64,000 nt of DNA from Methylobacter sp. KS41 (GCA_002862125.1 PHSP01000003.1:186001-250000), one strand, 5' to 3'. Positions 34,814-47,326 are shown, numbered from the stretch's first letter. The notes: generated by a model from the sequence alone, not told the origin. Translations and numbers: made by a program.

Positions 34814-35212
34814 ATGAATACTCAAGCACAGCCAGCAACATCGGTTGCTGATATTGTCAAACAAAGCCTTTCTGTTGTCCTTGTGGTTGCAGGCGTTGCC
34901 GCATTTTACTATTTCTCTGCGGATCACGATTACTTCAAAGAAGTTCGATTGTTATATAGAGTCCTGGGTTTGGTTGCGGTCATGCTGATAGTGATGAGCA
35001 TGGTATTAACCACTGACTTGGGCCGGACAATATGGAGTTTTGTTTTAGAGTCCAAGCAAGAAGTCAGAAAGGTAGTATGGCCAAATCGTGAAGAAACGAT
35101 GCGCACCACTTTGCTGGTTTTTGCCATGGTGTTTATCGTGGGTTTGATTCTCTGGTTGCTGGATATGTTCCTTTTTTGGGGAGTTCGATATATAACTGGA
35201 CAAGGCGGGTAA
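34814..35212 (+). CDS. secE: Protein translocase subunit SecE
   Basis: The 132-residue inner-membrane protein clamps SecY in the Sec channel. Hydrophobic helices lie at about residues 16-37, 46-64 and 97-122. The conserved cytoplasmic segment [20 protein letters not shown] precedes the last helix. Three helices match the gammaproteobacterial form. It is cotranscribed with nusG (4-nt gap). Confidence 0.95.
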   Translation: MNTQAQPATSVADIVKQSLSVVLVVAGVAAFYYFSADHDYFKEVRLLYRVLGLVAVMLIVMSMVLTTDLGRTIWSFVLESKQEVRKVVWPNREETMRTTLLVFAMVFIVGLILWLLDMFLFWGVRYITGQGG

Positions 35213-35216
35213 GCGA

Positions 35217-35750
35217 ATGGCTCTACGTTGGTATGTTGTGCATGCCTATTCAAACTTTGAGAATAAAGTTAAGCAAGCATTGGAGGAAAGAATAAAAAGG
35301 GAAGGCTTGGATGAGTATTTTGGAAAAATTCTCGTACCCACCGAAGAAATAGTTGAGATGCGCATGGGGCAGCAACGAAAGAGCGAAAGAAAATTTTTCC
35401 CCGGCTATGTGCTTGTTCAGATGGAGTTAACTGATGAGACATGGCATCTGGTCAAGGACGTTCCAAAAGTGCTAGGTTTTATTGGCGGGACTTCGGATCG
35501 TCCCGCGCCAATTTCGGAAAAGGAGGCAATGTCTATTCTCAATAGGGTGGAAGAAGGTGTAAACAAGCCTCGGCCGAAAATTCTGTTTGAGGTTGGAGAG
35601 GTAATTAGAGTTATTGATGGGCCGTTCAAGGACTTTAATGGCGTAGTCGAAGAAGTTAATTACGAGAAAAATAAATTAAAAATTTCAGTGCTCATATTTG
35701 GCCGGTCAACGACTGTTGAATTGGGTTTTGGGCAGGTTGAAAAAGGCTGA
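35217..35750 (+). CDS. nusG: Transcription antitermination protein NusG
   Basis: The 177-residue protein has an NGN domain ([19 protein letters not shown]) that binds the RNA polymerase clamp, and a C-terminal KOW domain ([20 protein letters not shown]) that contacts Rho or ribosomal protein S10. Length and motifs are standard. It follows secE closely. Confidence 0.97.
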   Translation: MALRWYVVHAYSNFENKVKQALEERIKREGLDEYFGKILVPTEEIVEMRMGQQRKSERKFFPGYVLVQMELTDETWHLVKDVPKVLGFIGGTSDRPAPISEKEAMSILNRVEEGVNKPRPKILFEVGEVIRVIDGPFKDFNGVVEEVNYEKNKLKISVLIFGRSTTVELGFGQVEKG

Positions 35751-35756
35751 TAGCAA

Positions 35757-35775
35757 AAACGCAAGTATTGCGTTT
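35757..35775 (+). terminator. Hairpin after nusG
   Basis: AAACGCAA (35757-35764) and TTGCGTTT (35768-35775) form an 8-bp stem with a 3-nt loop 7 nt after the nusG stop, followed by CTTAGTGTTTT. It is a weak or partial terminator, or an attenuator, between the secE-nusG and rplKA units. Confidence 0.5.
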
Positions 35776-35867
35776 CTTAGTGTTTTACGGGATCTCTGCC
35801 TGGTTAAGGTAGGGATTTTTGTGTCTAGGGGGAGCTGAAAAGCGTTTGTACCCATATTGGAGTTAAA

Positions 35868-36299
35868 ATGGCAAAAAAAATTACAGCATATATAAAACTG
35901 CAAGTGAAAGCAGGTGAAGCAAATCCAAGTCCGCCGGTAGGTCCTGCATTGGGTCAGCGAGGCGTGAATATTATGGAATTTTGCAAGGCATTTAATGCTA
36001 AAACCCAGGATGTGGAAAAGGGCCTCCCTTTGCCGGTTGTTATTACGGTTTATAGCGATCGCAGTTTTACTTTTATTACCAAAACCCCGCCGGCTTCAAT
36101 TCTTCTGAAGAAAGCAACAGGAATAAAAAGTGGCAGCAGTAACCCTAATACCAAAAAAGTAGGCACTGTTACGTTGGCGCAATTGGAAGAAATTGCTAAA
36201 ACAAAAATGGAAGATTTGAATGCCGCAAATCTCGAAGCAGCAGTAAAAACAATTGCAGGCAGTGCTCGAAGCATGGGTCTGAATGTGGAGGGCTTGTAA
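35868..36299 (+). CDS. rplK: 50S ribosomal protein L11
   Basis: This 143-residue protein of the GTPase-associated centre has the proline-rich N-terminal [19 protein letters not shown] and the C-terminal 23S rRNA-binding domain ending [11 protein letters not shown]. It starts after a GGAG site. The last base of its TAA stop is the first base of the rplA ATG, so the two are translationally coupled. Confidence 0.98.
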   Translation: MAKKITAYIKLQVKAGEANPSPPVGPALGQRGVNIMEFCKAFNAKTQDVEKGLPLPVVITVYSDRSFTFITKTPPASILLKKATGIKSGSSNPNTKKVGTVTLAQLEEIAKTKMEDLNAANLEAAVKTIAGSARSMGLNVEGL

Positions 36300-36994
36300 T
36301 GGCTAAGTTATCAAAAAAAGCGAAACTGATTAAAAGCAAGGTTGATAGAGCCAAGCAGTATTCAGTAACTGAAGCAGTCCAAATATTGAAAGAACTGGGT
36401 ACTGCAAAATTTAATGAAGCAATTGATGTTAGCGTTAATCTGGGCGTTGACCCACGGAAATCTGATCAAAACGTTCGCGGTGCGACTGTATTGCCTAATG
36501 GTACGGGTAAAACAGTTCGCGTAGCGGTATTTACTCAAGGTCCAAACGCGGATGCAGCAAAAGCGGCGGGCGCCGATATTGTCGGCATGGAAGATCTGGG
36601 TGAGCTGGTAAAAAAAGGCGAAATGAATTTTGATGTGGTTATTGCATCACCTGATGCGATGAGAGTAGTCGGGCAGTTAGGCCAGATTTTGGGGCCTAGA
36701 GGCTTAATGCCTAACCCTAAAGTGGGCACGGTAACCGCCGATGTTGCGACAGCAGTAAAAAATGCAAAATCAGGGCAGGTCCGTTATCGAACTGATAAAT
36801 CAGGCATTATTCACTGCACTCTAGGCAAGGTCACATTTGAAGCGGCAGCAATCCAGGGAAACCTGGAGGCGCTTCTTTCAGACTTACGGAAAGCCAAGCC
36901 GACCGCTGCAAAAGGTGTTTATATTAAAAAGATAACCTTGTCTTCTACGATGGGACCGGGTCTGTGGTTGGACCAAAGCAGTATTGCAAGCTAA
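36299..36994 (+). CDS. rplA: 50S ribosomal protein L1
   Basis: The 231-residue protein binds the L1 stalk of 23S rRNA and typically represses its own operon. The domain motif [19 protein letters not shown] and the central [14 protein letters not shown] are visible. The C-terminal [14 protein letters not shown] is normal. It overlaps the rplK stop. Confidence 0.98.
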   Translation: MAKLSKKAKLIKSKVDRAKQYSVTEAVQILKELGTAKFNEAIDVSVNLGVDPRKSDQNVRGATVLPNGTGKTVRVAVFTQGPNADAAKAAGADIVGMEDLGELVKKGEMNFDVVIASPDAMRVVGQLGQILGPRGLMPNPKVGTVTADVATAVKNAKSGQVRYRTDKSGIIHCTLGKVTFEAAAIQGNLEALLSDLRKAKPTAAKGVYIKKITLSSTMGPGLWLDQSSIAS

Positions 36995-37186
36995 AAAGAT
37001 ATAAAAAACTTTGGGTTGCCGTTTGACTCGGTAACCGTCAAAGACCGCAGGGGTTGTATAACTTAATTTTCCTGCGCAGACGGAAATTAGAACCTGAAAC
37101 AGGGGATAAGAGCCGTAAGGGGCATCCGACAGGATGTGTTTTATTAATTCTGGAAAACCTTTCCAGAAAAATACCGGAGCTAAGCT
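36995..37186 (+). promoter_or_regulatory. L10 leader region upstream of rplJ
   Basis: The 192-nt spacer contains several short stems (for example TTCTGGAAA/TTTCCAGAA near 37147-37168) and the GGAGC site before the GTG start of rplJ. Spacing and position match the structured L10(L12)4 autoregulatory leader, where excess L10 blocks translation. The assignment rests on position and partial folding, not on a full covariance model. Confidence 0.6.
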
Positions 37187-37684
37187 GTGGCACTAAATTT
37201 AGACGGCAAAAAAGCTGTCGTAGAAGAAGTAGCTCAATTTGCCGCAAAAGCGCATTCTGCCGTTGCGGCGGAATACCGTGGATTAACCGTCACGGAATTG
37301 ACTGAATTGCGTAAAACGGCGAGAGAGACTGGCGTTTATTTGCGTGTGGTTAAGAATACATTGGCAAAACGTGCCGTCGCGGGAACGGATTTTGAGTGTA
37401 TGCAAAATGGACTGATTGGTCCGTTATTGATTGCATTTTCAATGGAAGATCCTGGGTCCGCGGGACGTTTGATAAGTGATTTTGCTAAAACACATGACAA
37501 ATTAATCACAAAGATTGTTGCTATTGGTGGGCAGGCATTTGATGGTTCCGAGCTTGCGCGATTGGCGAGTCTGCCTACCCGCGATCAGGGCATCAGTATG
37601 TTAATGTCTGTAATGAAAGCGCCTGTGGCGAAATTTGTGCGAACTTTGGCTGCTGTCAAAGATCAGATGCAAGAAGCCGCATAA
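37187..37684 (+). CDS. rplJ: 50S ribosomal protein L10
   Basis: The 165-residue protein forms the base of the L12 stalk. The N-terminal AAEYRGLTVTELTELRKTAR binds rRNA, and the C-terminal helix binds L12 dimers. It starts with GTG after GGAGCTAAGCT. It shares the operon with rplL. Confidence 0.98.
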   Translation: MALNLDGKKAVVEEVAQFAAKAHSAVAAEYRGLTVTELTELRKTARETGVYLRVVKNTLAKRAVAGTDFECMQNGLIGPLLIAFSMEDPGSAGRLISDFAKTHDKLITKIVAIGGQAFDGSELARLASLPTRDQGISMLMSVMKAPVAKFVRTLAAVKDQMQEAA

Positions 37685-37729
37685 ACAATTTTTTATCCAG
37701 TTTAAAACCTATTATTAGAGGAATACACA

Positions 37730-38098
37730 ATGGCGATCTCACAAGCCGATATCTTGGAAGCGGTCTCTAACATGACCATTATGGAAATCGTTGATTTAAT
37801 TTCAGCGATGGAAGATAAATTCGGCGTGACTGCCGCTGTTGCAGTGGCTGCCGCCCCTGCTGCGGCTGTCGCAGTTGCTGAAGAGCAAACAGAGTTTGAT
37901 GTTGTTTTGACATCTTTTGGTGAAAATAAAGTTGCTGTTATTAAAACAGTGCGCGGTATTACCGGCTTAGGCTTAAAAGAAGCCAAGGATGCAGTTGAGG
38001 GAGTGCCGACAGTACTTAAAGAAGGTATACCTAAAGCCGAAGCGGAAGATATTAAAAAGCAGCTTGCTGAAGCGGGCGCTACTGTCGAAATTAAATAA
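37730..38098 (+). CDS. rplL: 50S ribosomal protein L7/L12
   Basis: The 122-residue stalk protein has an N-terminal dimerisation domain, an Ala/Val/Pro hinge ([17 protein letters not shown], about residues 37-53) and the C-terminal factor-binding domain with [15 protein letters not shown]. It recruits EF-Tu and EF-G. It is 45 nt after rplJ with a GAGG site. Confidence 0.98.
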   Translation: MAISQADILEAVSNMTIMEIVDLISAMEDKFGVTAAVAVAAAPAAAVAVAEEQTEFDVVLTSFGENKVAVIKTVRGITGLGLKEAKDAVEGVPTVLKEGIPKAEAEDIKKQLAEAGATVEIK

Positions 38099-38149
38099 AA
38101 TTTTGACAACACTGAAGAGCCGCAACTGCTGCGTCTCTACTTAAAGTAT

Positions 38150-38177
38150 GGCTGGTGGCTTATGCCGCCGGCCTTTT
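38150..38177 (+). terminator. rplL-rpoB attenuator hairpin
   Basis: GGCTGGTGGC (38150-38159) and GCCGCCGGCC (38164-38173) pair over 10 bp, including two G-U pairs, around a TTAT loop, followed by TTTT. A partial terminator here reduces RNA polymerase synthesis relative to L12 in Escherichia coli, and the position is the same. Confidence 0.75.
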
Positions 38178-38234
38178 ACTGTTTATACAAATACACAGTA
38201 GAAATAATTCATGACGAAAAGGTTTGGAAGCGAT

Positions 38235-41200
38235 ATGTCCTACTCTTTTACTGAAAAAAAGCGTATTCGAAATAATTTTGGGAAAAGTACCGAAGTACTT
38301 GAGGTTCCCTATCTCCTGGCAACTCAGATTAATTCATATGCCAGCTTTTTGCAATCCGGCGTTTCGCCGGAAAAGCGTGTGGACATTGGATTACACGCCG
38401 CATTTTCCAGTGTTTTTCCCATTGAAAGCCATTCCGGCTATGCGGTGCTGGAATATGTAAAGTACAGGCTAGGTGAACCCACTTTTGATGTAAGAGAGTG
38501 TCAACAACGAGGCGCAACCTTCGCAGCGCCTTTGCGGGTAGTAGTGCGCTTGGTAATCTATGATAAAGAGGCTGCCGCTAATGCCAAGGTTGTAAAAGAC
38601 ATTCGCGAGCAAGAAGTGTACATGGGCGAATTACCCCTGATGACAGACAATGGAACTTTTGTCATCAACGGCACCGAGCGGGTTATTGTGTCACAATTAC
38701 ATCGTTCACCCGGCGTATTCTTTGACCATGACAAAGGCAAGACGCATTCGTCTGGAAAATTACTGTTTAATGCACGGGTCATTCCTTACCGCGGCTCCTG
38801 GCTGGATTTTGAATTCGACCATAAGGACTGTGTTTATGTGCGAATAGACCGCCGCAGAAAAATACCGGCAACGATTTTACTCAGAGGCTTGGGTTACGAT
38901 AATGAAGAAATGATTAAACTTTTCTTCGAAACCAATAAATTCACCCTGACAGCTGAAAAATGTTTGTTCCATATTGTGCCTGAAAGAATGCGCGGTGAAA
39001 TTGCGGCATTTGATATTAAACACAATGGCCAGGTTTTGGTGGAAGAAGGACGCCGCATTACAGCCAAGCATATCCGGGAAATGAATAAAGCGGGATTGAC
39101 TGAAGTTGAAGTGCCAAGAGAGTACCTTGCAGGCAAAATTCTTGGCCATAACCTGATCGATCAATCAACCGGCGAATTAGTTGTCAATGTCAATGATGAG
39201 CTGACGCCAGCATTGATAGAGCGCTGTATAGAAAGCGGCATTACTGAAATTAATACCTTGTTTGTTAACGACCTGGATAATGGGCCGTATATTAGTAACG
39301 CGATGAGGCTTGACACGACTACGAATGCCCTGGAAGCGTTGGTTGAAATCTATCGCATGATGCGTCCTGGCGAACCGCCCACGAAGGAATCCGCCGAAAA
39401 TTTGTTTCAGAATTTGTTTTTTACCGACGAAAGATACGATTTGTCTACTGTTGGCAGAATGAAGTTTAATCGTCGTTTAGGGCGTGAAGAAACCACGGGT
39501 CCGGGTATATTAACAAAAGAAGACATTATTGATGTGCTCAAAGAGCTGATTGCAATCCGGAATGGCAACGGCACGGTTGATGATATTGATCATTTAGGCA
39601 ATAGACGGGTACGTTCAGTTGGCGAAATGATCGAAAATCAATTTCGCGTCGGCTTGGTCAGGGTTGAACGGGCCGTTAAGGAGCGTTTGACGCTGGCTGA
39701 TTCAGAAGGCTTGATGCCGCAAGAAATTATTAATGCGAAACCGGTTTCGGCTGCTGTTAAAGAGTTTTTCGGATCGAGCCAATTGTCACAGTTTATGGAT
39801 CAAAATAATCCATTGTCTCAGGTGACACACAAGCGCCGCGTATCTGCTTTAGGACCAGGCGGTTTGGCCAGAGAGCGTGCCGGTTTTGAAGTGCGCGACG
39901 TACATGCCACGCATTATGGACGAGTATGCCCGATCGAGACTCCTGAAGGACCAAACATTGGCCTGATAAACTCATTATCAGTGTATGCGCGCACCAATGA
40001 CTATGGTTTCCTGGAAACGCCATATAGAAAAGTAATCGATGGCATGGTAACCGATCAGGTTGATTATCTGTCCGCAATCGAAGAAGGCGAGTTTGTTATC
40101 GCGCAAGCCAGTGTTGCCGTCGATGAAAATGGGCGTCTGGTAGAAGGATTGGTATCGTGCCGGCATAAAGATGAGTTTGCCCTGGCAATGTCTGACACAG
40201 TACAGTATATGGATGTGTCGTCAAAACAGATCGTTTCGGTTGCGGCCTCCATTATTCCATTCCTTGAACATGATGATGCCAACCGTGCATTAATGGGTTC
40301 AAACATGCAACGTCAGGCCGTCCCTACATTAAAAGCTGAAAAGCCGTTGGTGGGCACGGGTATGGAGAGAATCGTTGCCAAGGATTCCGGCGTAACGGTT
40401 GTTGCCGCCCGTGGTGGTAGCATTGAAGCGGTGGATGCGGCAAGAATAGTTGTGCGTGTCAATGATACGGAAACCGAAACAGGCGCGCCGGGTGTTGATA
40501 TTTACAATCTGACAAAATATACACGATCAAATCAAAATACCTGTATTAATCAAAAACCCTTGGTAAGGCCGGGTGACGTGGTTAATGCGGGTGATATACT
40601 GGCAGACGGCCCATCTACCGACATGGGTGAGTTGGCTTTGGGGCAGAATATGCTGGTCGCGTTTATGCCTTGGAACGGATATAACTTTGAAGATTCTATT
40701 TTAGTATCCGAGCGGGTTGTTAAGGAAGACCGTTTTACTACGATCCATATTGAAGAGAAAACATGCGTTGCCAGGGATACAAAGCACAGCCCGGAAGAAA
40801 TTACTGCTGATATTCCCAATGTCAGCGAAGAAGCATTGGCAAAACTCGATGCTTCGGGGATCGTCTATGTCGGAGCCGAAGTTAAGGGCGGCGATATCCT
40901 GGTGGGCAAAGTCACGCCAAAAGGCGAGACTCAGTTGACCCCGGAAGAAAAATTGCTCCGCGCGATTTTTGGCGAAAAAGCCGCGGACGTAAAAGATACC
41001 TCATTGCGTGTTCCCGGCAGTATTGAGGGTACGGTTATCGATGTGCAGGTGTTTACACGCGATGGCGTCAAGAAAGACAAGCGGGCTCTTGATATTGAAC
41101 AGGAAGAAATCAAGCGTTACAGAAAAGATCTCGATGACCAGCTTAAAATTCTCGAAGAAGATATCTTCGCACGTGTCTCCAGGTTGCTGATAGGCAAAAT

Positions 41201-42311
41201 TGCCCAATCAGGGTCAGGCGGGCTCAAGGCCGGTACTGAAATAACTCAGGACTATTTAAATGGCTTAAGACATTCAGAGTGGCTAAAGATCAAAATGAAG
41301 GATGAAGATATCAATCTTCAACTAGAAACCGTCGTTGCCCAGGTCGAACAGCAAAGAAAAGATTTTGATGAAAAATTTGAAATAAAACGCAAAAAAATTA
41401 CCATGGGCGATGATTTGGCGCCAGGCGTGCTAAAAATGGTCAAGGTATATTTGGCGGTTAAACGACGCATACAGCCAGGAGATAAGATGGCGGGCCGTCA
41501 CGGGAATAAGGGTGTTATTTCCATGATCAGGCCGATTGAAGATATGCCATACACGGCTGACGGTAATCCGGTGGACATTGTTTTAAATCCACTGGGCGTG
41601 CCTTCGCGGATGAATGTAGGGCAGGTTCTTGAAACACATTTAGGCTGGGCTGCAAAAGGTTTAGGTATCAAGATTGGTAAAATGCTGGAAGCTAAGGCTA
41701 AAGTGATTGAAATAAGAGCCTATCTTGAAAAAATCTACAACAGTAGCGGCCGCAAGGAAGATCTGGATTCGTTTACTGATAAGGAAATTCTGGAAATGGC
41801 GGCCAATCTGGTTGAAGGCGTTCCCATGGCTACGCCTGTATTTGACGGTGCCAGCGAAGAAGATATTCGCACCATGTTGAAGCTGGCGGATTTGCCTGAA
41901 CACGGTCAAATCACGCTTTACGACGGCTTGACAGGAGAGCCGTTTGAACGGGAAGTTACCGTCGGATATATGTATATGCTGAAGCTGAATCATTTGGTTG
42001 ATGACAAGATGCATGCGCGTTCAACAGGACCTTACAGTCTTGTAACCCAGCAACCTTTAGGCGGAAAAGCGCAATTTGGAGGCCAGCGTTTTGGAGAAAT
42101 GGAAGTTTGGGCTCTGGAAGCTTACGGAGCGGCTTATACGTTGCAGGAGATGCTCACGGTCAAATCTGATGATGTTACGGGTAGAACGCGTATGTATAAA
42201 AACATTGTCGACGGTGATCATAAAATGGAAGCCGGTATGCCGGAATCATTTAACGTATTAATCAAGGAAATCCGTTCATTGGCTGTTAACATTGAATTAC
42301 AGCGTGATTAG
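38235..42311 (+). CDS. rpoB: DNA-directed RNA polymerase subunit beta
   Basis: The 1,358-residue catalytic subunit starts at [17 protein letters not shown], matching the gammaproteobacterial N-terminus; an in-frame ATG at 38211 is less likely because it lacks the GGAAG site before 38235. The rifampicin region reads [20 protein letters not shown] followed by RVSALGPGG, a susceptible-type sequence. The flap and C-terminal clamp segments ([20 protein letters not shown]) are present. Confidence 0.97.
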   Translation: MSYSFTEKKRIRNNFGKSTEVLEVPYLLATQINSYASFLQSGVSPEKRVDIGLHAAFSSVFPIESHSGYAVLEYVKYRLGEPTFDVRECQQRGATFAAPLRVVVRLVIYDKEAAANAKVVKDIREQEVYMGELPLMTDNGTFVINGTERVIVSQLHRSPGVFFDHDKGKTHSSGKLLFNARVIPYRGSWLDFEFDHKDCVYVRIDRRRKIPATILLRGLGYDNEEMIKLFFETNKFTLTAEKCLFHIVPERMRGEIAAFDIKHNGQVLVEEGRRITAKHIREMNKAGLTEVEVPREYLAGKILGHNLIDQSTGELVVNVNDELTPALIERCIESGITEINTLFVNDLDNGPYISNAMRLDTTTNALEALVEIYRMMRPGEPPTKESAENLFQNLFFTDERYDLSTVGRMKFNRRLGREETTGPGILTKEDIIDVLKELIAIRNGNGTVDDIDHLGNRRVRSVGEMIENQFRVGLVRVERAVKERLTLADSEGLMPQEIINAKPVSAAVKEFFGSSQLSQFMDQNNPLSQVTHKRRVSALGPGGLARERAGFEVRDVHATHYGRVCPIETPEGPNIGLINSLSVYARTNDYGFLETPYRKVIDGMVTDQVDYLSAIEEGEFVIAQASVAVDENGRLVEGLVSCRHKDEFALAMSDTVQYMDVSSKQIVSVAASIIPFLEHDDANRALMGSNMQRQAVPTLKAEKPLVGTGMERIVAKDSGVTVVAARGGSIEAVDAARIVVRVNDTETETGAPGVDIYNLTKYTRSNQNTCINQKPLVRPGDVVNAGDILADGPSTDMGELALGQNMLVAFMPWNGYNFEDSILVSERVVKEDRFTTIHIEEKTCVARDTKHSPEEITADIPNVSEEALAKLDASGIVYVGAEVKGGDILVGKVTPKGETQLTPEEKLLRAIFGEKAADVKDTSLRVPGSIEGTVIDVQVFTRDGVKKDKRALDIEQEEIKRYRKDLDDQLKILEEDIFARVSRLLIGKIAQSGSGGLKAGTEITQDYLNGLRHSEWLKIKMKDEDINLQLETVVAQVEQQRKDFDEKFEIKRKKITMGDDLAPGVLKMVKVYLAVKRRIQPGDKMAGRHGNKGVISMIRPIEDMPYTADGNPVDIVLNPLGVPSRMNVGQVLETHLGWAAKGLGIKIGKMLEAKAKVIEIRAYLEKIYNSSGRKEDLDSFTDKEILEMAANLVEGVPMATPVFDGASEEDIRTMLKLADLPEHGQITLYDGLTGEPFEREVTVGYMYMLKLNHLVDDKMHARSTGPYSLVTQQPLGGKAQFGGQRFGEMEVWALEAYGAAYTLQEMLTVKSDDVTGRTRMYKNIVDGDHKMEAGMPESFNVLIKEIRSLAVNIELQRD

Positions 42312-42544
42312 AATCCTGACCAAGGATGTTGCATCGCAACATCCCTGCATTTGTATAACAGTAGGATTAGGGCTTTAATGATACGTTATGTAAATTATTT
42401 AAACTGCTTATAGCTGTGAATTAAGCGGCTCTCTTGGAAGACCGCTTATTTTAAACAATAACGATATTTGCACTGTATCGACGCATATATCGCGTCTGAG
42501 CCAGTTCGGGGCTACACCAGAAACTATTTAAAGAGGACAAGCTC
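42312..42544 (+). promoter_or_regulatory. Long structured rpoB-rpoC spacer
   Basis: This 233-nt gap contains two perfect hairpins: GGATGTTGC/GCAACATCC (42324-42332 and 42336-42344) and TAAGCGG/CCGCTTA (42422-42428 and 42442-42448). The first is followed by CTGCATTTGT rather than a T-run; the second by TTTTAAAC. The ribosome-binding site GAGG precedes the TTG start of rpoC. Confidence 0.55.
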
Positions 42545-45500
42545 TTGAAAGATTTAATGAATTTCTTAAAGCGTCAAGGTCGTGCCGATGATTTCGACGG
42601 GATCAGCATCGGCTTGGCTTCACCGGATATGATCCGTTCCTGGTCTTATGGAGAAGTAAAAAAACCCGAAACAATTAACTACCGCACGTTTAAGCCGGAG
42701 CGTGATGGCTTGTTTTGCGCCAAAATTTTTGGGCCGGTCAGTGATTATGAATGTCTTTGCGGTAAATATAAACGACTAAAACACCGTGGCGTTATTTGTG
42801 AAAAATGTGGCGTAGAAGTAACCTTATCGAAGGTTCGCCGCGAGAGAATGGGGCATATTGATTTAGCAAGTCCCGTAGCGCATATTTGGTTTTTAAAATC
42901 ACTGCCCTCGAGAATTGCGTTGTTGTTGGATATGACCCTGCGTGAAATCGAGCGCGTCTTATACTTCGAATCCTTTGTCATCCTGGATCCAGGCATGACG
43001 CCTTTGGAAAAAGGCCAGCTGCTTACTGATGATGAGTATCTTGATGCGGTAGATTTGCATGGCGATGATTTTGTCGCCAAAATGGGCGCTGAAGCAATTT
43101 ATGATTTACTTAAAGCTATTGATTTAAAGGAGCAGGTCGAAACCCTGCGCGAAGAAATCAATTCAACTCATTCAGAAACTAAAATTAAAAAGTACTCTAA
43201 GCGTCTTAAAGTGATGGACGCGTTATTGAGCTCCAATAATCGGCCTGAGTGGATGATTCTAAAGGTGCTTCCGGTATTGCCGCCTGAGTTGCGTCCACTG
43301 GTGCCTTTAGATGGCGGCCGTTTCGCCACCTCTGATTTGAATGATTTATATCGCCGGGTTATCAACAGAAACAACCGCTTGAATCGTTTGCTGGACCTAA
43401 ATGCCCCGGACATTATAGTCCGCAACGAAAAACGCATGTTGCAGGAATCAGTTGATGCTTTGCTGGACAACGGTCGCCGCGGCCGGGCGATTACCGGAAC
43501 TAACAGGCGTCCGCTGAAATCGCTAGCCGATATGATTAAAGGTAAGCAGGGGCGTTTCAGACAAAATTTGCTAGGTAAGCGTGTTGATTATTCGGGTCGT
43601 TCCGTTATTGTTGTGGGACCCACGTTAAGACTCCACCAATGCGGATTACCGAAAAAAATGGCCTTAGAGTTGTTTAAACCTTTTATATTCAGTAAATTAC
43701 AGTTCCGGGGTCTTGCCACAACCATTAAAGCAGCAAAGAAAATGGTTGAAAGGGAAGGCGCTGAAGTATGGGATATACTCGAAGAGGTTATCCGCGAGCA
43801 CCCGATTTTATTAAATCGCGCCCCTACTTTGCACCGCTTGGGCATCCAGGCGTTTGAGCCTATCCTGATTGAAGGTAAAGCGATTCAATTGCATCCATTG
43901 GTATGTAGTGCATTTAATGCCGATTTTGATGGCGATCAAATGGCGGTGCATATTCCATTGTCAGTAGAAGCGCAATTAGAAGCTAGAACATTGATGATGG
44001 CGACAAATAATATTTTGTCGCCCGCTAATGGCGAACCGGTAATTAATCCGTCGCAGGACGTGGTATTGGGGCTTTACTACATTAGCCGTGAAAAAATAAA
44101 TGCCAAAGGCGACGGAAGTATCTTTGGCGCTATTGGTGAAATTCACAAAGCTCTATTGGCTAAAGCTGTTGAATTGCAGTCAAAAATAGAATTGCGTATT
44201 ACCGAAAAAGTTATTAATGAACATGGCGAGACAGAAGATAAAACGCACAGAGTAAAAACTACTGTCGGCCGTGCGTTGATTTGGGAGATAGTTCCTGATC
44301 GCATGCCCTTCGATCTGGTGAATTGCGATATGACTAAAAAGAACATATCGCGGCTAATCAATTACAGCTATCGTTATTTGGGAAATAAAGACACCGTCGT
44401 TTTGGCTGACCAGTTAATGTATTTAGGCTTCAGATATGCAACAATTTCCGGCGTATCGTTTGGCATCGAAGATATGGCAATACCGGCTAAAAAAATCGAT
44501 ATTATCAAGGCGGCGGATTTGGAGGTGAACGAGATACAAAGTCAGTACGCCTCTGGGTTGGTTACTGATGGAGAACGTTATAACAAGGTTGTCGATATCT
44601 GGTCGCATGCTAATGATCAAGTCGCCAAAGTGATGATGGATGGTCTGGGTGAGGAATCTGTTGTTGATGCTGAAGGCAAAACAGTAAAACAAAAGTCATT
44701 TAATTCAATCTTTATGATGGCTGAGTCTGGTGCGCGGGGTTCTGCCGCTCAGATACGGCAGTTAGCCGGTATGCGCGGATTGATGGCGAAGCCGGACGGT
44801 TCAATTATTGAGACGCCAATTACTGCGAACTTTAGAGAAGGTCTTGACGTATTACAATACTTTATATCTACCCACGGAGCACGTAAGGGTCTGGCGGATA
44901 CAGCATTGAAAACGGCTAACTCAGGGTATTTGACACGCAGGCTAGTGGATGTTGCACAGGATCTGGTAATTACCGGAGATGATTGCGGCACGTCTAACGG
45001 ATTGATCATGACTCCGATTATTGAGGGAGGCGATGTTGTTGAGCCCCTGTCTGAGCGTGTATTGGGGCGGGTCGCAGTAAATGACATTATGGATGCGGCC
45101 GGAGAAAATATCATAGTGCCAGCCAGAACCTTGCTGGATGAGCATTGGGTTTCCATACTCGAAGAGCAAAGTATTGATCAGGTTTTGGTTCGTTCAATCA
45201 TTACTTGCGAAAACAGGCACGGCGTATGCGCAGCTTGTTATGGCCGGGATTTAGGCAGAGGACACCTTGTGAATATAGGTGAAGCAGTAGGCGTTATTGC
45301 TGCGCAATCAATTGGCGAGCCGGGCACTCAGTTGACCATGCGTACTTTCCATATTGGTGGTGCGGCATCAAGGTCGGCCGCTATTAGCAATGTACAAGTC
45401 AAGTCTGCAGGAACAGTACGTCTTAATAACTTGAAATCAGTGGTCAATCGCGAAGGTAAACTGGTTGCCGTGTCAAGATCCGGCGAAGTTGGCGTTGTCG

Positions 45501-46750
45501 ACGATTACGGACGCGAGAGAGAGCGTTATAAAATTCCTTATGGCGCAGTGCTGTCAGTGCAGGAAGGAACAAAAATTAATGCGGGGGATATAATTGTTAC
45601 CTGGGATCCTCATACGCATCCTGTTATCACCGAAGTAGATGGCGTTGTGGAATTGATTCATTTTGTTGATGGCGTCACTGTACAGAAACAATCAGATGAA
45701 GTAACCGGATTAAGCTCGTTGGTAGTCACTGATCCGAAGCAACGAGGCGCGGCGGGTAAAGAATTGCGTCCTATGGTGAAGCTGGTGGATAATGAGGGTA
45801 ATACAATCTACTTGCCGGGCACTGAAATCCCAGCGCAGTACTTTTTACCAGCTGGCGCTATTGCCGGAATCAAAGACGGCGGAGAAGTCAAGGTGGGTGA
45901 TGTTTTGGCCAGGATTCCACAAGAATCCAGTAAAACCAGAGATATTACCGGAGGTCTGCCTCGTGTCGCCGATTTGTTTGAAGCGCGTAAAACAAAAGAT
46001 CCCGCAATTCTTGCAGAGACCAGTGGCACAATCTCATTTGGCAAAGAAACCAAAGGCAAACAGAGAGTCATCATTACTGATGCAGTTGGCGAACAAATTG
46101 AAACCCTGATACCGAAATGGCGTCATATCACCGTATTTGAAGGCGAATATGTGGAAAAGGGTGAGACCATCGCTGAAGGTGAATTGACTCCGCATGACAT
46201 TCTCAGGCTGAGAGGTATCGAAGAATTGGCTAATTATTTGGTTAAAGAGATTCAAGATGTTTATCGCTTGCAAGGTGTAAAGATCAACGACAAGCATATT
46301 GAAGCAATCATACGCCAAATGCTTAGAAAAGTTGAGATTACAGCTTCCGGCGATACCAGTTTCCTGAAGGGCGAGCAGGTTGAGCGAGCAGCGATGAGGG
46401 TCGAAAATGACAAAGCGGAAAGCGAAGGTAAAATTCCTGCCAGTTACGAGTCTATATTGTTGGGCATTACCAAGGCCTCGCTGGCGACTGAATCGTTTAT
46501 CTCGGCAGCTTCTTTTCAAGAAACAACACGCGTTCTGACTGATGCCGCAGTGCGGGGTTTAAGCGATGGTCTGCAAGGATTAAAAGAAAACGTAATAGTG
46601 GGCAGACTAATTCCGGCAGGGACGGGTTTGGCCTATCATGAAAATAGAAAGAACAGATTCGCTCAGCTTCAGGCGGTAGAGATAGATGCGACAACCGCTG
46701 TTGATGCGGGAGATGTGGAAGAGGCTCTTAAGCAAGCGTTGAATGTTTAA
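42545..46750 (+). CDS. rpoC: DNA-directed RNA polymerase subunit beta'
   Basis: The 1,401-residue subunit contains the zinc-binding [20 protein letters not shown], the active-site metal-binding [12 protein letters not shown] near residue 458, the bridge helix and trigger loop ([16 protein letters not shown]), and C-terminal clamp elements. It starts with TTG, giving [12 protein letters not shown], in line with family starts. Length is typical. Confidence 0.97.
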   Translation: MKDLMNFLKRQGRADDFDGISIGLASPDMIRSWSYGEVKKPETINYRTFKPERDGLFCAKIFGPVSDYECLCGKYKRLKHRGVICEKCGVEVTLSKVRRERMGHIDLASPVAHIWFLKSLPSRIALLLDMTLREIERVLYFESFVILDPGMTPLEKGQLLTDDEYLDAVDLHGDDFVAKMGAEAIYDLLKAIDLKEQVETLREEINSTHSETKIKKYSKRLKVMDALLSSNNRPEWMILKVLPVLPPELRPLVPLDGGRFATSDLNDLYRRVINRNNRLNRLLDLNAPDIIVRNEKRMLQESVDALLDNGRRGRAITGTNRRPLKSLADMIKGKQGRFRQNLLGKRVDYSGRSVIVVGPTLRLHQCGLPKKMALELFKPFIFSKLQFRGLATTIKAAKKMVEREGAEVWDILEEVIREHPILLNRAPTLHRLGIQAFEPILIEGKAIQLHPLVCSAFNADFDGDQMAVHIPLSVEAQLEARTLMMATNNILSPANGEPVINPSQDVVLGLYYISREKINAKGDGSIFGAIGEIHKALLAKAVELQSKIELRITEKVINEHGETEDKTHRVKTTVGRALIWEIVPDRMPFDLVNCDMTKKNISRLINYSYRYLGNKDTVVLADQLMYLGFRYATISGVSFGIEDMAIPAKKIDIIKAADLEVNEIQSQYASGLVTDGERYNKVVDIWSHANDQVAKVMMDGLGEESVVDAEGKTVKQKSFNSIFMMAESGARGSAAQIRQLAGMRGLMAKPDGSIIETPITANFREGLDVLQYFISTHGARKGLADTALKTANSGYLTRRLVDVAQDLVITGDDCGTSNGLIMTPIIEGGDVVEPLSERVLGRVAVNDIMDAAGENIIVPARTLLDEHWVSILEEQSIDQVLVRSIITCENRHGVCAACYGRDLGRGHLVNIGEAVGVIAAQSIGEPGTQLTMRTFHIGGAASRSAAISNVQVKSAGTVRLNNLKSVVNREGKLVAVSRSGEVGVVDDYGRERERYKIPYGAVLSVQEGTKINAGDIIVTWDPHTHPVITEVDGVVELIHFVDGVTVQKQSDEVTGLSSLVVTDPKQRGAAGKELRPMVKLVDNEGNTIYLPGTEIPAQYFLPAGAIAGIKDGGEVKVGDVLARIPQESSKTRDITGGLPRVADLFEARKTKDPAILAETSGTISFGKETKGKQRVIITDAVGEQIETLIPKWRHITVFEGEYVEKGETIAEGELTPHDILRLRGIEELANYLVKEIQDVYRLQGVKINDKHIEAIIRQMLRKVEITASGDTSFLKGEQVERAAMRVENDKAESEGKIPASYESILLGITKASLATESFISAASFQETTRVLTDAAVRGLSDGLQGLKENVIVGRLIPAGTGLAYHENRKNRFAQLQAVEIDATTAVDAGDVEEALKQALNV

Positions 46751-46784
46751 ACCATGTTGTAAAAATATTTTTAGAAAATTGAAC

Positions 46785-46813
46785 TTGACCTAATGGGCAT
46801 TAGCAAGTATTAT
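46785..46813 (+). promoter_or_regulatory. Sigma-70-like promoter of the str operon
   Basis: TTGACC (46785-46790) and TATTAT (46808-46813) have a 17-nt spacer, with GCTCTGCTC downstream as the likely start region. It lies 127 nt before the rpsL start and after the rpoC stop, so it drives rpsL-rpsG-fusA-tuf. Confidence 0.75.
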
Positions 46814-46864
46814 GCTCTGCTCACATAAGCGAAGGTGCTTAGGTCAGGTTGAGAAGCAAATTAA

Positions 46865-46897
46865 CCATCGGCAGAAATATGGTCGATGGCTATTTTT
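46865..46897 (+). promoter_or_regulatory. Hairpin and T-run in the rpsL leader
   Basis: CCATCG (46865-46870) pairs with CGATGG (46884-46889), followed by CTATTTTTT. The stem is only 6 bp, but the T-run placement suggests leader attenuation of the str operon. It lies about 45 nt before the rpsL start. Confidence 0.35.
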
Positions 46898-46939
46898 TAT
46901 TATCTGACAGTTAAATTGTATATCGGAGTAAACAAAGGT

Positions 46940-47314
46940 ATGGCCACGATCAACCAATTAGTTCGGAAGCCGCGCGCTAAAAAGATAGAGAAGAGCAATG
47001 TTCCGGCATTGGAAGCATGTCCTCAGCGTCGAGGGGTGTGTACTCGTGTGTATACGACGACGCCAAAAAAGCCGAACTCAGCACTGCGTAAGGTTGCAAG
47101 GGTAAGGTTGACTAACGGCGCCGAGGTGAGCAGTTACATTGGTGGTGAAGGGCATAATCTTCAGGAGCACTCTGTCGTTTTGATCAGGGGCGGTCGTGTA
47201 AAAGATTTGCCTGGCGTGAGGTATCACGTGGTTCGTGGTAGCTTGGATGCTTCAGGTGTGAATAACAGAAAGTGTGGCCGCTCCAAATATGGAACAAAGC
47301 GTCCTAAAAGCTAA
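46940..47314 (+). CDS. rpsL: 30S ribosomal protein S12
   Basis: The 124-residue decoding-centre protein has [15 protein letters not shown] with the Lys at position 43, and [12 protein letters not shown], both wild type for streptomycin sensitivity. The start ATG at 46940 matches the family; an upstream ATG at 46886 lies in the leader. Confidence 0.98.
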   Translation: MATINQLVRKPRAKKIEKSNVPALEACPQRRGVCTRVYTTTPKKPNSALRKVARVRLTNGAEVSSYIGGEGHNLQEHSVVLIRGGRVKDLPGVRYHVVRGSLDASGVNNRKCGRSKYGTKRPKS

Positions 47315-47326
47315 GTGAGTTGGTGA

